Of a stretch of DNA of 64,000 bases, positions 27,401 to 40,165 are shown piece by piece. The first letter of the stretch is position 1. Each line of letters begins with the position of its first letter. The notes under the pieces were generated by a model. It was not told the origin of the DNA. It ran no database searches and saw only the letters and a program-made list of their open reading frames with translations. Location of the stretch: NCBI GenBank assembly GCA_013398615.1, contig VZSR01002395.1, positions 4,808,345 through 4,872,344 of the forward strand, read 5' to 3'. The stretch comes from Brachypodius melanocephalos (taxonomy: Eukaryota; Chordata; Aves; Passeriformes; Pycnonotidae). The translations under genes and the position numbers were made by a program.

Positions 27401-28984
27401 TGCCCCACCTCAGCTCCTCTCTCCAGTGCCCACACTGGCACTGCCTTGCATTTAAGCGTTATTTCTCCTCCTCTGTTTCCTGGGAATTTGCCATTAAGGT
27501 CTAAATTCCATCCACAGGTACAAAAGATAACCTCAACTGGCGAAGAGAGAAGATTTAATCATTCCTTCACCATCACCAATGTTTCTATTGTTCCCACCTG
27601 GATTGGGGATTGAGGGGCAGGTGTTCTTTTGCTCTTTTTGTTTTGTTTTTAATTAAGCAAAGCAGACAATTTGCACTAACTCTGTAATTTCCCTCTCGTC
27701 CACAGAGGAGCTTTGAACAACAACTTCTTCCAGTTCTTTCCATCTTACCTGGGAGCTCAAAGCCAACCTTCCTGTGCTGCTGACAAAGTGAACCTGAGCA
27801 GTGGGAAGCCAGTAAATCTCCAGCAGCAGCGATGCTTTCTGTACCTTAAGTACTGCAAGATTAAAAATGTGGTTTTATCCCAGTGTGATACCGACGTTAA
27901 TAACTTGTCTGGAGCAGGAATTCAAAGCTTTCACTATTCCATAATTGAAAGCAGGCCGGTTGCACAGGGATTGGTGTGGCAGCAGAGGAGTTCACATCAT
28001 CTCGGGCAGTGTTTCAGTGCAGCAGGAGCCTGGCGAGGGCACTGGAGCATCACTCACTCAGCATCACCAACCCTGGGCTGTGCAGCAGCAAATGAAGCTC
28101 CTGCGAGTCACCATCCCACCCAGCCGACCACAGAGCAGCTCAGGCGTGCAGGAAAACCCAAAGCAGAGAGAACATTTAAATTTCAGGTTTTCAACCCAGC
28201 AGCAGTGTCCTTACCTGTTGCCACGTTTCCAGTTGTCCCAGCAACAAGCAATTCCTCTGCTTTCAGCCTTTTTATTACCCCTTCTCCTCTACGGTGGGCT
28301 TTTGTGGGACACTTATTTCATGGATCTTAATTAGAGTTTGGGTTTGGTTTTGGCTGCAGGGAGGGCCACCAGGAAAGCAGGGAGCACAGGGAGGGGGGCT
28401 GGAGTGCAGGGAGCCCCTGGGGTGGCACAGCTCTGAGCAGGGTGGGGGGACCCTGGGGGGAGCCAAAGGCACAAGAGAGGGGCGCCCTGGTGGAGCAAAG
28501 AAAGGAAAGAAACCTCCCTCGAATAATTTAAGGAAGGCTTTACCCAGTCTGGGAGCTCCTGAACATCCCTCCTTGCAGAGAGCTCTCCCAGTAAAGCCTT
28601 CCCAGCTTGCTGAGCAGGAGGAACATTTAAATCCCAGCAATTCCTTTAAAATCTCTTCACCACACACGGTTCACTTCAGGAGGAGAAGCCAACCAACCAC
28701 CAGCAAGAGCAACTGGGAACATCCATCTGGATGGCAGGGCTGCTGAACATCCCCTCTTTAGCCATTGCTGGCACCAAACTCAGCACAAAACCCAAAATCT
28801 GAGATGGTTTCCAATAAAAGCAGCACTGCCATAGGTGCCCTGGAGCTCCTCAAACTGGGGCTGCCTTCAGTGCTGGAGCTGCACGTTCATTTTTTAATTT
28901 TCCCTAATTGATTGCAGCTAGCCATGCTGTTCAGCACGCTGCTCCCAAACCCATCTCACCTCAGCTCGTGGCTCACCCCCAGAT

Positions 28985-29045
28985 TTTCAGGGAGCAGGGA
29001 TCCTTCCAGGGATCCAGGGATCCTTCCAGGGATCCAGGGATCTCT
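28985..29045. repeat. Short GGGATCC-rich tandem repeat
   Basis: About two and a half units of GGGATCCTTCCAGGGATCCA. Confidence 0.85.
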
Positions 29046-31131
29046 GGGCACCCTGTGCCAGTGAGCTGCTGGGAGCCAGGTGGGAGCAAATCCCCCAAAT
29101 TCCTCTTTGGGGTCAGTTCAATAGACTCTGACAGCTGCAGAGGAAGGGATGAGCAGCCTCAAGCCCAAAGGAATTTCTAAATTTCACACTTTTTCCCTTC
29201 TACTGAAGGTTTCGTGTTCAAGCAGCGTGTAAACTGCACCAGAAAACAGCACCAATCCTTCTGCAGGAACACAGGCCCCAATTTGCAAACCACAGTGAAG
29301 ACCTGAGAGAGTCTTGTTGTTGTTTCCACAGCTCTGTCCTGCAGCTCTTTAATAGCACAGTGTAGAGCAGCAGTGATTGCAGATAAATACACGACTGTAC
29401 ACAAAGAACATGCACAGAGTGACTCACAAACCCTCAGACAAGGAGCTGGAACCTTTGCTGCTGATCATCACCGCTCTCTTGGTGTTAACTTTAAAATAGT
29501 CATGATCTCCTTTTATCTTAAATGCACGAACAATGGAGTAAAACAATGTCAAGTCAGCTGAGGGAACCCCGAGCCACTTCAAACAATGGAGATCTGACGC
29601 TTACTGGAAGTACAGTTCTGCTTTCAGCAGATTAAAGTGCCCTCAGATCTATTTTTTGTTCCAGTCAAAGGCAGATGCGTTGCATAAAACATCAGGGGGC
29701 TTTCTTTGATCAGATGCATAACTTTACATTCCTTGTTAAACAGTTATAAAAATAAAAAGGAGTTATAAGAGGTAAACTCAGAGGATATTTATACTTTCCC
29801 TGTGACAGCTCAATCGGGGTCTGGAGTTTAGCACCACTTTCAAGATGTAAAAAATAATTATTTGTAGAGTAAGTTTTCAAGCTGCATCTCTGGAGGAGAT
29901 AAAGGAATGATCCAGAGCTCTGTGCAGAACAAGTCCCACTTGGAGAGGGTTGTTACCTTCATTGGAATAAACCCTTGCTTAATATCACTGGATTAGAATG
30001 GAGAGACTTCCTGAGCATTAATGGGCCCTTTTTGTGCCACTCTGCAAGTTCACAGAAATGATAAAACTGCCTTAATTAAGTCTAAAGATTTCCTCAGCAT
30101 AAGAGATTATCCCTGGGAGAGGCCGCCAGAGCAGTTCTTTGTCTCCAACAATTAGATCAGATCTGAGGCACAAATGGCAAAGCCCAGAACAGGAGCTCCT
30201 AAAAATAAATTGTGGCAAGGGCAGGCTGGTGCTCAGCCTCAGCCCACAGCCTCACTTACTGAGGGGGTTTTAAGGCTTTTCCAAAAATAAAAACCGAATT
30301 TGAGCTATCAAGTTTTTATATTGATTTTCCTCTCTCTCATTTAAAAAAAAAAAAATAAAAAAAAATTTTAAAAGGTTAATCAACTGCTGAGGAATTGGAA
30401 GGAGATTAACCATAGGAAAGAACTCGTCATACAAAGGAAAATGGGGCTGTTAAGACCCTCATACTTAGGGTGAGATAAAAGCCATGCTGGACTGGAGGTT
30501 GATTTCTCCAAGTTTTTTTTTATCTTGCAGCTCTGCAGATTTTAACACCCAGCAAAACAATCCCAAGCACACAGCGAACGGCTGCTTTTCCTGGGAGCAG
30601 ATTTGTTTTGCTGGATCACCCAGTGAGCACCAGGGATGCACAGAACAGTTTTGGATTCTGTGTTTCCCAGGCAACTTAGTTTGAGCAGTCAGAGCCAAGA
30701 GAGAGAAGGAATTCTTCTGAAAACATCAAAAAAAAAATCGAATAACCTCTCGGCAGATTAAAGGAGTTTTATCCTCGTTTATCCAAACTCCTCGTCAACA
30801 TCCTTGAACTCAAAGGATGGAGGTGAGCTGTGCTGTCCTGTCTGGAGTCACATCTGAAACTCTGACACTTTGAAGAGCCCCAGCTCTGAGTGCTGCCAGT
30901 GCTCCCTTCCCTCAGGAGTGTTGGCTTTCATCCTCTCACACACTCTGCTCTAAAAGGGCATTTTCCTTCTTCTTGCATCTCTAAAGTCTTGGTCTCTGCA
31001 CAGAAAAAAAGCTGACTGGTTATGCAAATAAAGGCCAGCTCAGTGCTTTGTGTTGACTGACACACAGTCAGGAATTCCTAACTTTTCCAGACTGCAGACA
31101 GCAATTTCACTCTGATCTGCAAGGCAGCAGC

Positions 31132-31172
31132 TCAGAATCATTAAAGCTGGCAAAGACCTCCAAGATGACAAT
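31132..31172 (-). mobile_element. Short CR1 3' tail
   Basis: AGAATCATTAAAGCTGGCAA followed by AGACCTCCAAGATGAC resembles the terminus of a CR1 subfamily also seen at 55033 and 56512. Confidence 0.6.
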
Positions 31173-34100
31173 AACTGCACTCCTTCAGTGGCCCTCTGCA
31201 CAATCCCTCCTGCTTCACAGGATGTGCAGAGGTGGGGTGGAAAAGCAGCATTTAAACCCCAGCCCCACACTCATTAAAATGACACACAGGTGCCTGTGTT
31301 GTCCATCTGCCAATGGATTGTTCGTTCTCCTTCCCCAAACTGGGATTTGGGGAAACCTGCGGTTCTCCTTGAGGAGTGCACAGGGGGCCAGGAGCACAGC
31401 CCTGACCCTCAGCTGGCCAGGGGGATACCCCAGACCATGGAATGCCGTGGGGCACTCAGATACTGGGCATCACTCACCTTTCCTCCTGTTTTCCTCTGTG
31501 TCTCTCCCTTCCACCACGATTATTGTTCTACTTTCACTTGTTTCAATCACAAAACTGCTTTCTCCCCACTTTGGAGGAGTGTTTTCCAAACCTCAACAGA
31601 CAGAAGGATATTTTTGTCTGCAGCTTTGTCGAGTCCCTTGGCCAGTCCCTGTCATCCCTGCAGGATTTTTTTCACCTCAGCCAAGGGATCCACCGAGGTT
31701 TTCAATTCACCTTTCAGCTGTGCATCAAGCATTGAAGGACAAGTGTCCACCTGGTGAAAAGAGAGCTTTGGTGACACAGCTTGGGGAAGAGAGCTCCATC
31801 CCAACACCCAACATCAGCCACTGTGTCCTGCCCAGCTTTGTGCAAAGAGCAGACACCACGAGCTGGGGAGGGTGGTGAGGACAATCCTTCCTTCCTTCCA
31901 AGCTTTGACAGTGTTCATTTCCAGCAGGTCAGCTGGGTCCGTGCTAAAGCGTTAATGAATCCATTTGCATAATCCCCTCCGAATAATAAATAACAACAAT
32001 AATAAAAAACACAATGGCAGAGCAAGAATCACGGGGTGAATTCTGTGTCTGCACCGACAGGAGCTGCTGTTAACATCACTCTGTCCTTCGCTGCTTTCTT
32101 GTTTCCCTTTCCTGTGGCACAGCTGAAACCTGATGTTTGCAAATGTCCAAGCAGCACCAGCTCAAATAAACTCCAGCAAGGCACCGAGATCGATGCTTCC
32201 TCTGCTTTGGAAATTTTACCAAACACAACACTCATCATCATCCTCAAAGTTCCCCTTCATTCTTTAACAAGGAGGGAACACCGAGCTGAGCAAGCCCATC
32301 AAAATCCTCCACGTTTCCAAACAGCAGAGCCAAAGATTCCAGTCAGGGCTTTAAAATCAGGGTTATCACAGGCAGAGGCACCAGGAGAGCTCAGCCTGCT
32401 CATTTCAGGTGCAAATCGAGCTGTTCCCAAAGGATGGGCAGGAAAAAAAGTGAACAAAGCCTTGGCTGGCACTGAGCTTGAACCCTGCTTGAATCACAGG
32501 TACAGACACGGTGTTTCAGGGAAAATAAAAGGCATTGCTGACATCAAGGCAGCAGAGCCAAAGCTGCACAAGGCCCAGAATTGAAGGGCTGCTTGATCTC
32601 ACCCCAATGGGGGAGCAGGAATCACAAATGGCCAGCACCTGCTGCATCACTGAGCTGGATTCTCTTCTTCCCAGCCTGTGGGCGTAATTTGAAATTTCTG
32701 TTCCGTTTGTGCTAGACCAAAGATTTCTGTCAAGGCAGCATCTGCAGCCATGAAATCCCCATCCAGCTCCAGTTCCTGACACAAACCAAACCCAACCAAA
32801 TGGAAATGAAACCTGCAGAACACCTCCATGAGAGCACACCCCTCCAAAGCATCCCTCACCCATCAGATTGTGTTTACACCCTGTGTGAAATCCCTGCTGG
32901 GATCACTTGGAGCAGCCACTGCCAGGAAAAGCCTCAGCAAAAGCAAAAAGAACAACGATCCGCAAAAGGCTGACAGCCTGCATCCCCGAGGCACTCTCCA
33001 AAATGGTTCATTTTATTCCTCTGGGCACCCTTGGGGTGTTGGGGTGTTTGCAGGTGCTGCTCCCAGGGGGTGCAGGGGCAGGCAGCACTTTGGAGCAGGA
33101 AAGGGAATATACAAACCCTTATAAACCCTTATAAAATGATATAAAAACCATCTCTGAGCTGCTCTGTTTTCTTTCATGATGTGCTGAAGGAAGGAAATGA
33201 CTGGGGATGGGATGAGATCCAGCACTTTTACATAGGTTTGTTGTTTTTTTTTTTCCCCAGGAGCACTTGGAAGAGCACTGGATTCTCAGCCAGGTGGCAA
33301 AAAATAGAAACCAGAAAAAGGAAGGGTTTTCAACACTTTGCACATTTAAAGCTGGGATAGGGCAAACACAACATGTAAGAAGAGAAATCAGTCCACGTTC
33401 CTGTTATACTGAGCTGTGAGAGAGGATGGGAAGGTCTTGGAACCCTGCAGGGTGGGAGCAGGAGCAGCTCTGTGCTCAGCAGCCCCCTCACCTCCCCAGG
33501 CATTCATTATCCGGGGCTGCTGACCCTGCAGGATTGTTTGGCATCAGAATTCCTCTGTGCTTTTGGAAGGAATTTAAGAGATGGACTGGGGTGGGGGTCA
33601 GGCTGCTCCCTTTGCTGCTCCACAGCCAACCATGGATCTGCTAAATCCCACCTGCCTGGGGCTCCCTGCACACATTAAACACCTCCAAGAGGCACAGTTG
33701 GCTGGCTCAAGGAGATTTATTGAGCTGTTGCCACGGACAGTTAAAATTTACCGAGGGCCCCCTGTTAACTGGATTGTATATGAACATTTTTAAATGTCAC
33801 ATGCAGAAGGAACTGGGATAGCTCCAAGTTGAAGCCCTGGGGATTTGCTTTGGAAAAGTTGCATTTTTTTCCTCTGAAAACGTTTTCCACGTGGCCAGAG
33901 GTTTCACAGCACACCTGTGTAGTTGTGGGTATTGGGGGAGGATTTTGTGGCTTTTGTGCAAAGAGCATCCCCTGTGAGAGGAGGGAGGGAGGGATGGAGG
34001 GTCTGCTGCTCTGAGCTCTGAAAAGAACACCCCAAACTGCACAGGAGCAGCTCTTCCCCAGCAGAAGTGGCGTGTCATTAATTAACACTCATTGCACACT

Positions 34101-34555
34101 CAGCTGAGCCCTTCTCCCTGCAGCACAGCCAAGGGAGGGAGGTCAGAGGCGGGCTGGAGAGGCTGAGGCCATCCAGCAGAGCCCTGGCACGGGAATGCAG
34201 CCTGGAATTGGAGCATCTGAACCCTGTGAAGGACAGGACCTCGTGTAAAATCCCAGCAGCTGCTGCTGCTCCCTCCTGCTCCGGTTTGCCATTGATTTGT
34301 GGTTTATGGGTGACCCGTGCAGCATCACCTGGCTGACCCTGAGGCAGCCCCAGGGGATTTGGGGCCGTTCAGCAGGATGTTTTGGATGGTTTTACCTTCC
34401 CGAGGCTCCTCGGTGTGAGAGAGGATTGAAAACCTCCTCCCGACTTTCTGCCCTGGGATGCTTTGCTGGAGGTCTCCCAGTGAAGTGGAAGAAAAAAGAG
34501 CAGAAGTCAAAGGCTGAGAGATAAAACTCTTAATAAAACAATTAATCTGAGCGTG

Positions 34556-34645
34556 GGAATGGCTGGAGCTGTGTCAGAGGAGGGTTAGGCTGGATACCAG
34601 AAAAAGGATCTTCCCCCAGGGAGTGGAGGGGCAAAAACACAACAG
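34556..34645 (+). mobile_element. Diverged CR1 fragment
   Basis: GTCAGAGGAGGGTTAGGCTG and the following AAAAGGATCTTCCCCCAGGG match the plus-sense CR1 segment upstream of its 3' end. Confidence 0.6.
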
Positions 34646-36280
34646 AAGAGACACAAAAACACCCAAATTCTCTTTTGAAAGACATCCCCCTAAGTGCTGA
34701 TGCAACAGAAAAACAACAACAGGTGAAAACGTGAGAACCCAACCCAAAAATTAATGGCAAAATCCACAACGCCTTCCTTTAATCCCTGAAGCAATAACAG
34801 AGAGTGCAAAGCTCATCGGAAATTCCTCCCAGGAGCCGACTCAGACTGGGGGAAGAGTTCTGGGCAGCCTGGTTTGTTTTGCTCTCCAAAGTGCTGCCTG
34901 CCTTCAGTGTGTGAGGAGAAGGGCCAGAGGGGTCCCTGCGAGCAGATTTCCAGGGAAATCGCCGCTTTCTCCTCTTAAGTGGCAATTTTGTAAATTCTGG
35001 ATGTGACAGGAACAATCGAGAAAGCGAAGGAGGGGAGGGATGGAGGATGCTGCTGTTGGGTTTGGCACGGAAGGAGCTCCACAGGTTTGCTCGGGAATTG
35101 CGGCTCCTGAAGAGCACGAGGAGCATCTAGAGGATGTGGAGAGAACTTCCAGAGCTCCTGATTCCCTGGGAAAAACCCTAAATCGTGTGCTGCAGTGTGC
35201 TAAGCAAGCAAATCGCGAGTGAATCCATTCCTGTGGAGCTGCTCGGCCGCCCCATCCCGGGGAGAGCAGGAATCCTCTCATCCATCACCTCGGGGGGCTC
35301 GAATTCCCCAGCACTCCATCCCAGCGCTCTCCAGATGAGATGCTGGCAGCCCTGGGGACAGCGGTGTCACATTCTCCTGCTCTGCCTTCAGAGACAGCTC
35401 TGATCTCCAGAAGGAGCGGGGTTCTCTTCACTTACGAGACCGATTTAGCAGATAAATGGGAATTTCTTTAGCGCAGAGGGGATTTATCGGGCAGCCTCTG
35501 TGTGCCGGCGTTCAGGGAAGGTTTGCTGGAGCCCAAGGGACACAGCAGCATCGCCCCCATCCCCATCTCCCTGAAAAAAAAACCAAAATAAAACACATCC
35601 TGGCCAAACCAGCACAGAAACAAAAACCTGAACAAGGTGATAAGAGCCGGCACTGCGCACCAAAGACAGATTTAAGACTAATTCTTAAATAATTCCTGCT
35701 CCCTTGGACTATTCAGTCTCTTTGGATGCTAATCCATCCTCTCCCATTTGCTGTTTGTATGGAACAATAACCCCCGGTCAAAGCTGAGCAACTCCATCTT
35801 TTATTTTTAGCAAACTCAGTTTCTGCCTGTTTTCCTTTTCATTCCCTTGTCCTTCTGCTCCAGACACAGGAAAACCTGGCCATGTTCGAGGCAAAGGAAA
35901 AAGAACAAAAACCCGAGGAGATTTGATGGCATAGTTGCAGTTTTGCTGCTCAGCACACAGGAGCCCGAGGAGGATAAAGTCAAATACTCCGAAATACAGC
36001 GCAGGGTCAGAAGCCTTACGAGTGTCTGGGTGGTCTGATGGATGTCCCCAGGCAGCAGGGACAGCACCAGTCCCAAATGGAAAATGGGCAGTGACACAGG
36101 TCCTGAGGGTGACCTGGAGGGTAAACGAGGTGAGAAACCATCCCTGTGAGCTCCTTTCTGCTGCTGGAGATGAGTTCAGCAATTCCCACCTCGGCACTGA
36201 GCTCCGAGCAAACCCATTCACAATTTCACATCCATGGGAACAAAGCTGGGTCCTTGGATTATGGCTGGGACAGCAAAATT

Positions 36281-36402
36281 AAAAATAAAATAAAATAAAA
36301 TAAAATAAAATAAAATAAAATAAAATAAAATAAAATAAAATAAAATAAAATAAAATAAAATAAAATAAAATAAAATAAAATAAAATAAAATAAAATAAAA
36401 TA
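36281..36402. repeat. (TAAAA)n microsatellite, about 24 units
   Basis: Uninterrupted pentanucleotide TAAAA array of about 120 bases. It is likely length-polymorphic. Confidence 0.97.
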
Positions 36403-36910
36403 ATTCAGAGATGCTTTCAGGTTCTTCTCATTCCCTTGGGTGGTGTGCTGAGCTCCCAGCTGCTGCTGCAGGGGGTTGAGATGCTGCTGCCCTCACATCC
36501 ATGGATTTCCCTGCTGAAGGAAGCGATCCCATCCCTCATTCCTCTGCTCAGCACCAAGAGGTGGCGCCCAGAAACCGGGAGATGCTGCCCGAGGGAGGGA
36601 GGGAGGGTGGAAAACACATCAGGAGAGACACAGAAACCTCACCAGGTGAGGAGCAGCCCTTCGCAGCCCCCAGGGAGGAGGGAAGAGCTCGGGGGAGCAC
36701 CACGCTCACGTTGTGCACTCACCACATCAGACATTGGTTCTTCCTCCACATCTTTGCCATCAATTCATCCCAGACTCCTTCTCCTGGCCTCAGCTCCAGT
36801 TTTAGACACCCTTTACAGGAGCACTGTAACAGAGCAAAATTCCACAGTAAAAATCCCCATGGTGTTACCCAGCTTCCTCAAGCTAAAATGTCCCGTGTTT
36901 AAAGTGAGAA

Positions 36911-37260
36911 GTGAATATTCAATATCCATATCTTCAATATCCATGTATCCAATATCCATATATCCGTATATTCAATATCCATGTATCTTTATATTCAATG
37001 TCCATATCTTCATATATGGATATATTCAATATCCAGATATCCTTATATTCAATATCCATATATTCAATATTCAATATCCTTATATTCAATTATCCATATA
37101 TCCAATATCCATATATCCTTATATTCAATATCCATGTATCCTTATATTCAATGTCCATATCTTCATATATGGATATATTCCATACCCATATATCCTTATA
37201 TTCAATATCCATGTATCCATATATTCAATATCCATATATCCTTGTATCCAATACCCACGT
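36911..37260. repeat. AT-rich composite minisatellite
   Basis: Degenerate units based on TTCAATATCCATATATCC fill about 350 bases. A higher-order copy is visible: the block at about 36978-37026 recurs at about 37130-37178. Open reading frames rich in Ile-Gln-Tyr-Pro across it come from the repeat. Confidence 0.9.
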
Positions 37261-37898
37261 TTTGGGCACACACCACTGAATGAAGAAAACCAAACCTTTT
37301 ACTGTAGAAATTATTCGAATTAGGGGGGGGGAAACCTCTCAAAGTACAAGTCTATCATATCTTGATCTTTCATGTTACAAACACAACCTGGTGATCAGCA
37401 ATACACTGAAAGAGAATAAAAGAGGAGGGGGGAAAATCTGCCCTTAATGAGAATCCCCATGGGTCTGAGGCACAGTTTGATCCAATATTTGAATGTCCTC
37501 CAGCCTCAGGAGTCTGTGCTCCGTTGTCAGGAAGACAAAATAAAGCAGGTAACGATTACAAACCAACCTGTGAAATAATCCAGCCTCATTTGCGCGGTTA
37601 AATATTGATTGAGAAGGGATGAAAAGTTTGTGTAGTTCAGGGCTGGAGGCTTTAAACAATGCTGTGCACGCCTGGGAAAAGCCTGATGGCTCATTAGTGC
37701 TGCTGAAGGGTCAGGGATCCTGGAAGTGCAGCCAGAGGCTACAGAAAAAAAGAGCTGGACCAGTTCCACTGGTGTTTGATGGATGTCGGGCTGTTGGGGG
37801 TGTCCACGGCAATGGGGGGAAGAGAGGATGACATCTCTTCTCTTTTCTTGGTGCCTCCATTCCTCCTGTTCCTCCCAGAGATGGCAACCCCCAATCCA

Positions 37899-38160
37899 GA
37901 GCCAAGAGAGCCTGGGGGAGCAGAGGGACCCTCCTGCCCCCAATCCACATCCAAGAGACCCTGGGGGAGCAGAGGGACCCTCCTGCCCCCATTGCAGCCC
38001 CCAATCCACATCCAGCAGAGCCCTGGGGGAGCAGAGGGACCCTCCTGCCCCCAATCCACATCCAGAGGAGCCCTGGGGGAGCAGAGGGACCCTCCTGCCC
38101 CCAATCCACAGCCAAGAGACCCTGGGGGAGCAGAGGGACCCTCCTGCCCCCAGTGCAGCC
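37899..38160. repeat. GC-rich minisatellite, about five units of 50-70 bp
   Basis: Repeated GAGCAGAGGGACCCTCCTGC with CCCAATCCACATCC spacers. Long minus-strand ORFs (up to 329 codons) run through it in more than one frame, which is typical of a repeat whose unit lacks stops. Confidence 0.93.
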
Positions 38161-38583
38161 CCCCAGGCTGGCTGTCCCTGTGCTGGCACCATCCCGGGGC
38201 TGCTCGGTGCCAGAAGCAGGACTGGCACACAAAAACACCCTGGGGCAAACCCCTGCGCTTTGCTGAGACCGCACGGGGAGGATTTGCAGTGAACCCACAG
38301 CTGCAGAGCATCAGCCTCTGCTTCCCGAACGCTTCCCTCCATCCCTTTTAAAGCCATGGTGTTAATTCTGGGTTTGTTTTGCAGCACACGCCCCAAAGGA
38401 GCTGTGAGAAAGCGTCTGCAAGGAGTGGAGCACCCGCGGGAGGTGGAGGGGGTCTGCCTCATCCCCCTCCTCATCCCACAATTTACTGCCCGGCACAAGC
38501 CCCGTGTCCCATCCACCCCCTCGATCCATCAGCAGAAATGCAGCCAAATTACAAAATGGTTCCAAACAAATGGAATCACTTTA

Positions 38584-38740
38584 GAATCATAAAATCATGG
38601 AGTGGGTTGGGTTGGGTTGGGAGAAACCTTAAAGCCCACCCAGTGCCACCCCTGCCAGGGCAGGGACACCTTCCACTGCCCCAGGTTTTTCCAAGCCCTG
38701 GCCTTGGGCACTGCCAGGGATGGGAGGTGCAGCTTTCCCA
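38584..38740 (-). mobile_element. CR1 3' end fragment
   Basis: It has an AATCATAAAATCATGGAGTG start, a GGGTT expansion, and the CCTTCCACTGCCCCAGG segment typical of antisense CR1. Confidence 0.85.
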
Positions 38741-39157
38741 GTGCAGTTTATTCTCCAATGGCAGAAGTTACACTTTCACACCCAAATTACCCTAAATCTG
38801 CCTTATTTTTCCCTGCTCAGTTTTGACTTGCCTAAACCAAGGTACCTGGGTGAGAATTGGAGAGAGACACAAAGACCAAAACCACCTCAAGGTCCCCAGC
38901 TCTGTGCGGCCACTTTGGGCACAGCCTTTGAGGAGAACACACTGGAAGAGCATTGCACTGATAAAACACAGAATATTTAAGGATGAAGTTGGTTTGATGT
39001 TAAATTCCCTGAGGTTTTTCTGACAGGTCTCAGGACAGCCTCATGAACGGGGTGCTGGTTGCCTTTTTTGGGAATTCTGTCCCCAAACATCTCCTGACAA
39101 AACCTAACGAGAGCAGGAGTCTTTTGTCTTGGCCTGTGTTCTCTGATTTCAGGTTTG

Positions 39158-39340
39158 TGGGGTTTGGCACCCATGGGTCACACAGCCACAGCAGAATCCC
39201 TGTTCCTGTGGGTCCTGGGGGGTTTGGCACCCATGGGTCACACAGCCACAGCACAATCCCTGTTCCTGTGGGTCCTGGGAGGTTTGGCACCCATGGGTCA
39301 CACAGCCACAGCACAATCCCTGTTCCTGTGGGGTTTGGTT
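39158..39340. repeat. 60-bp tandem repeat, three units
   Basis: Three near-identical 60-base units, each containing GGTTTGGCACCCATGGGTCA and ATCCCTGTTCCTGTGGG. Confidence 0.95.
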
Positions 39341-39984
39341 TGTCTGGAGGTTGAGGAGCTGCTGTGCCCTTGCTCTGCCAGCCCCTCACACGCTCAGCAG
39401 TGCTGAGTTTGTGCTGCCATGGGCAGTTCCTGGGAGCCCTCACAGCCCCTTCCACCCCCCTGAGAAGAGCCCAGGAACCTCCTGGGTGAGTCACCCCACC
39501 CAAACCTGCCCATCCCAGGTGCCAGCAGGCGGTGAGGGGTGAATTTACAGCTCCAGGAAACGTCTGCTGGGCTCTGCTCCCCGTGAGCACCAGAGCAAAA
39601 CCCGTGATGTCAACAGCGGCGATTGCACAAGCGGCTCCTGATCCCACATCCAGGGCTGAGCACCAGCAGCTCTGCTGGAAAAGCAGCCCTGTGTGCTCTG
39701 CAGGAACAGCTCTGCAGCTCAGCACCCACACCCAGGGCTCAGCTCCCATGCCACAGACAAAACCTGCCCAGGGGAACGGGGAAAGGGCCCTGGCTGCAGC
39801 CACAACGGGTTTTCTTCTCACCAGCACAAGCACAAGGAGCTCCAGCGTTCCCCAGGTCAGTGGGGTTTATTCTGCTGCTAAAGGAAAAGGCAGGCAGAGA
39901 TTCCCAGCGCCCATCCCAGCACTGCAGCTGCCCCGAGGTGCCGAGGAAGAGAAGAACAAGGCCACACTCAGTGCCAGGTGTCCC

Positions 39985-40165
39985 AGGGCCACCAGAGCTG
40001 CTCCCCAGGGCCACCAGAGCTGCTCCCCAGGACCCACAACAGCCATCTTCCAGGACCCACAAGAGCCATTTCCCAGAGCCCACAATAGCCATCATCCAGG
40101 ACCCACAATAGCCATCATCCAGGACCCACAAGAGCCACCTTCCAGGACTCACCAGAGCTGCTCCC
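39985..40165. repeat. 23-bp minisatellite
   Basis: About seven units of the form AGGACCCACAATAGCCATCA plus TCC, preceded by related CCAGAGCTGCTCCCCAGG units. Confidence 0.88.

Larger units (their letters stand above)
21472..36280. other. Non-coding intergenic block
   Basis: No gene is recognised. The 205-codon frame at 27713-28330 and the 237-codon frame at 31165-31878 show no family resemblance. 26.1-26.5 kb is a repeat-free AT-rich stretch, 28.3-28.5 kb is G-rich, and 34.9-35.5 kb is richer in CpG than its surroundings. Confidence 0.6.

Noticed and set aside
27713..28330. 205-codon plus-strand ORF starting MNNNFFQFF
   Set aside because: It has no recognisable domain, a second overlapping frame is open for 129 codons, and no splice or promoter context supports it. 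Chance is the best explanation.
31165..31878. 237-codon plus-strand ORF
   Set aside because: It starts beside a CR1 tail, two other frames are open across the same DNA, and there is no family resemblance.
36436..37323. 295-codon plus-strand ORF
   Set aside because: More than a third of it is the AT-rich minisatellite translated as Ile-Gln-Tyr-Pro repeats. All three plus frames are open there, showing the repeat unit simply lacks stops.
37527..38516. 329-codon minus-strand ORF
   Set aside because: It runs through the GC-rich minisatellite at 37899-38160. Several overlapping frames are open for the same reason and the predicted peptide is repetitive (WIGGRRVPLLPQG units) without a family match.
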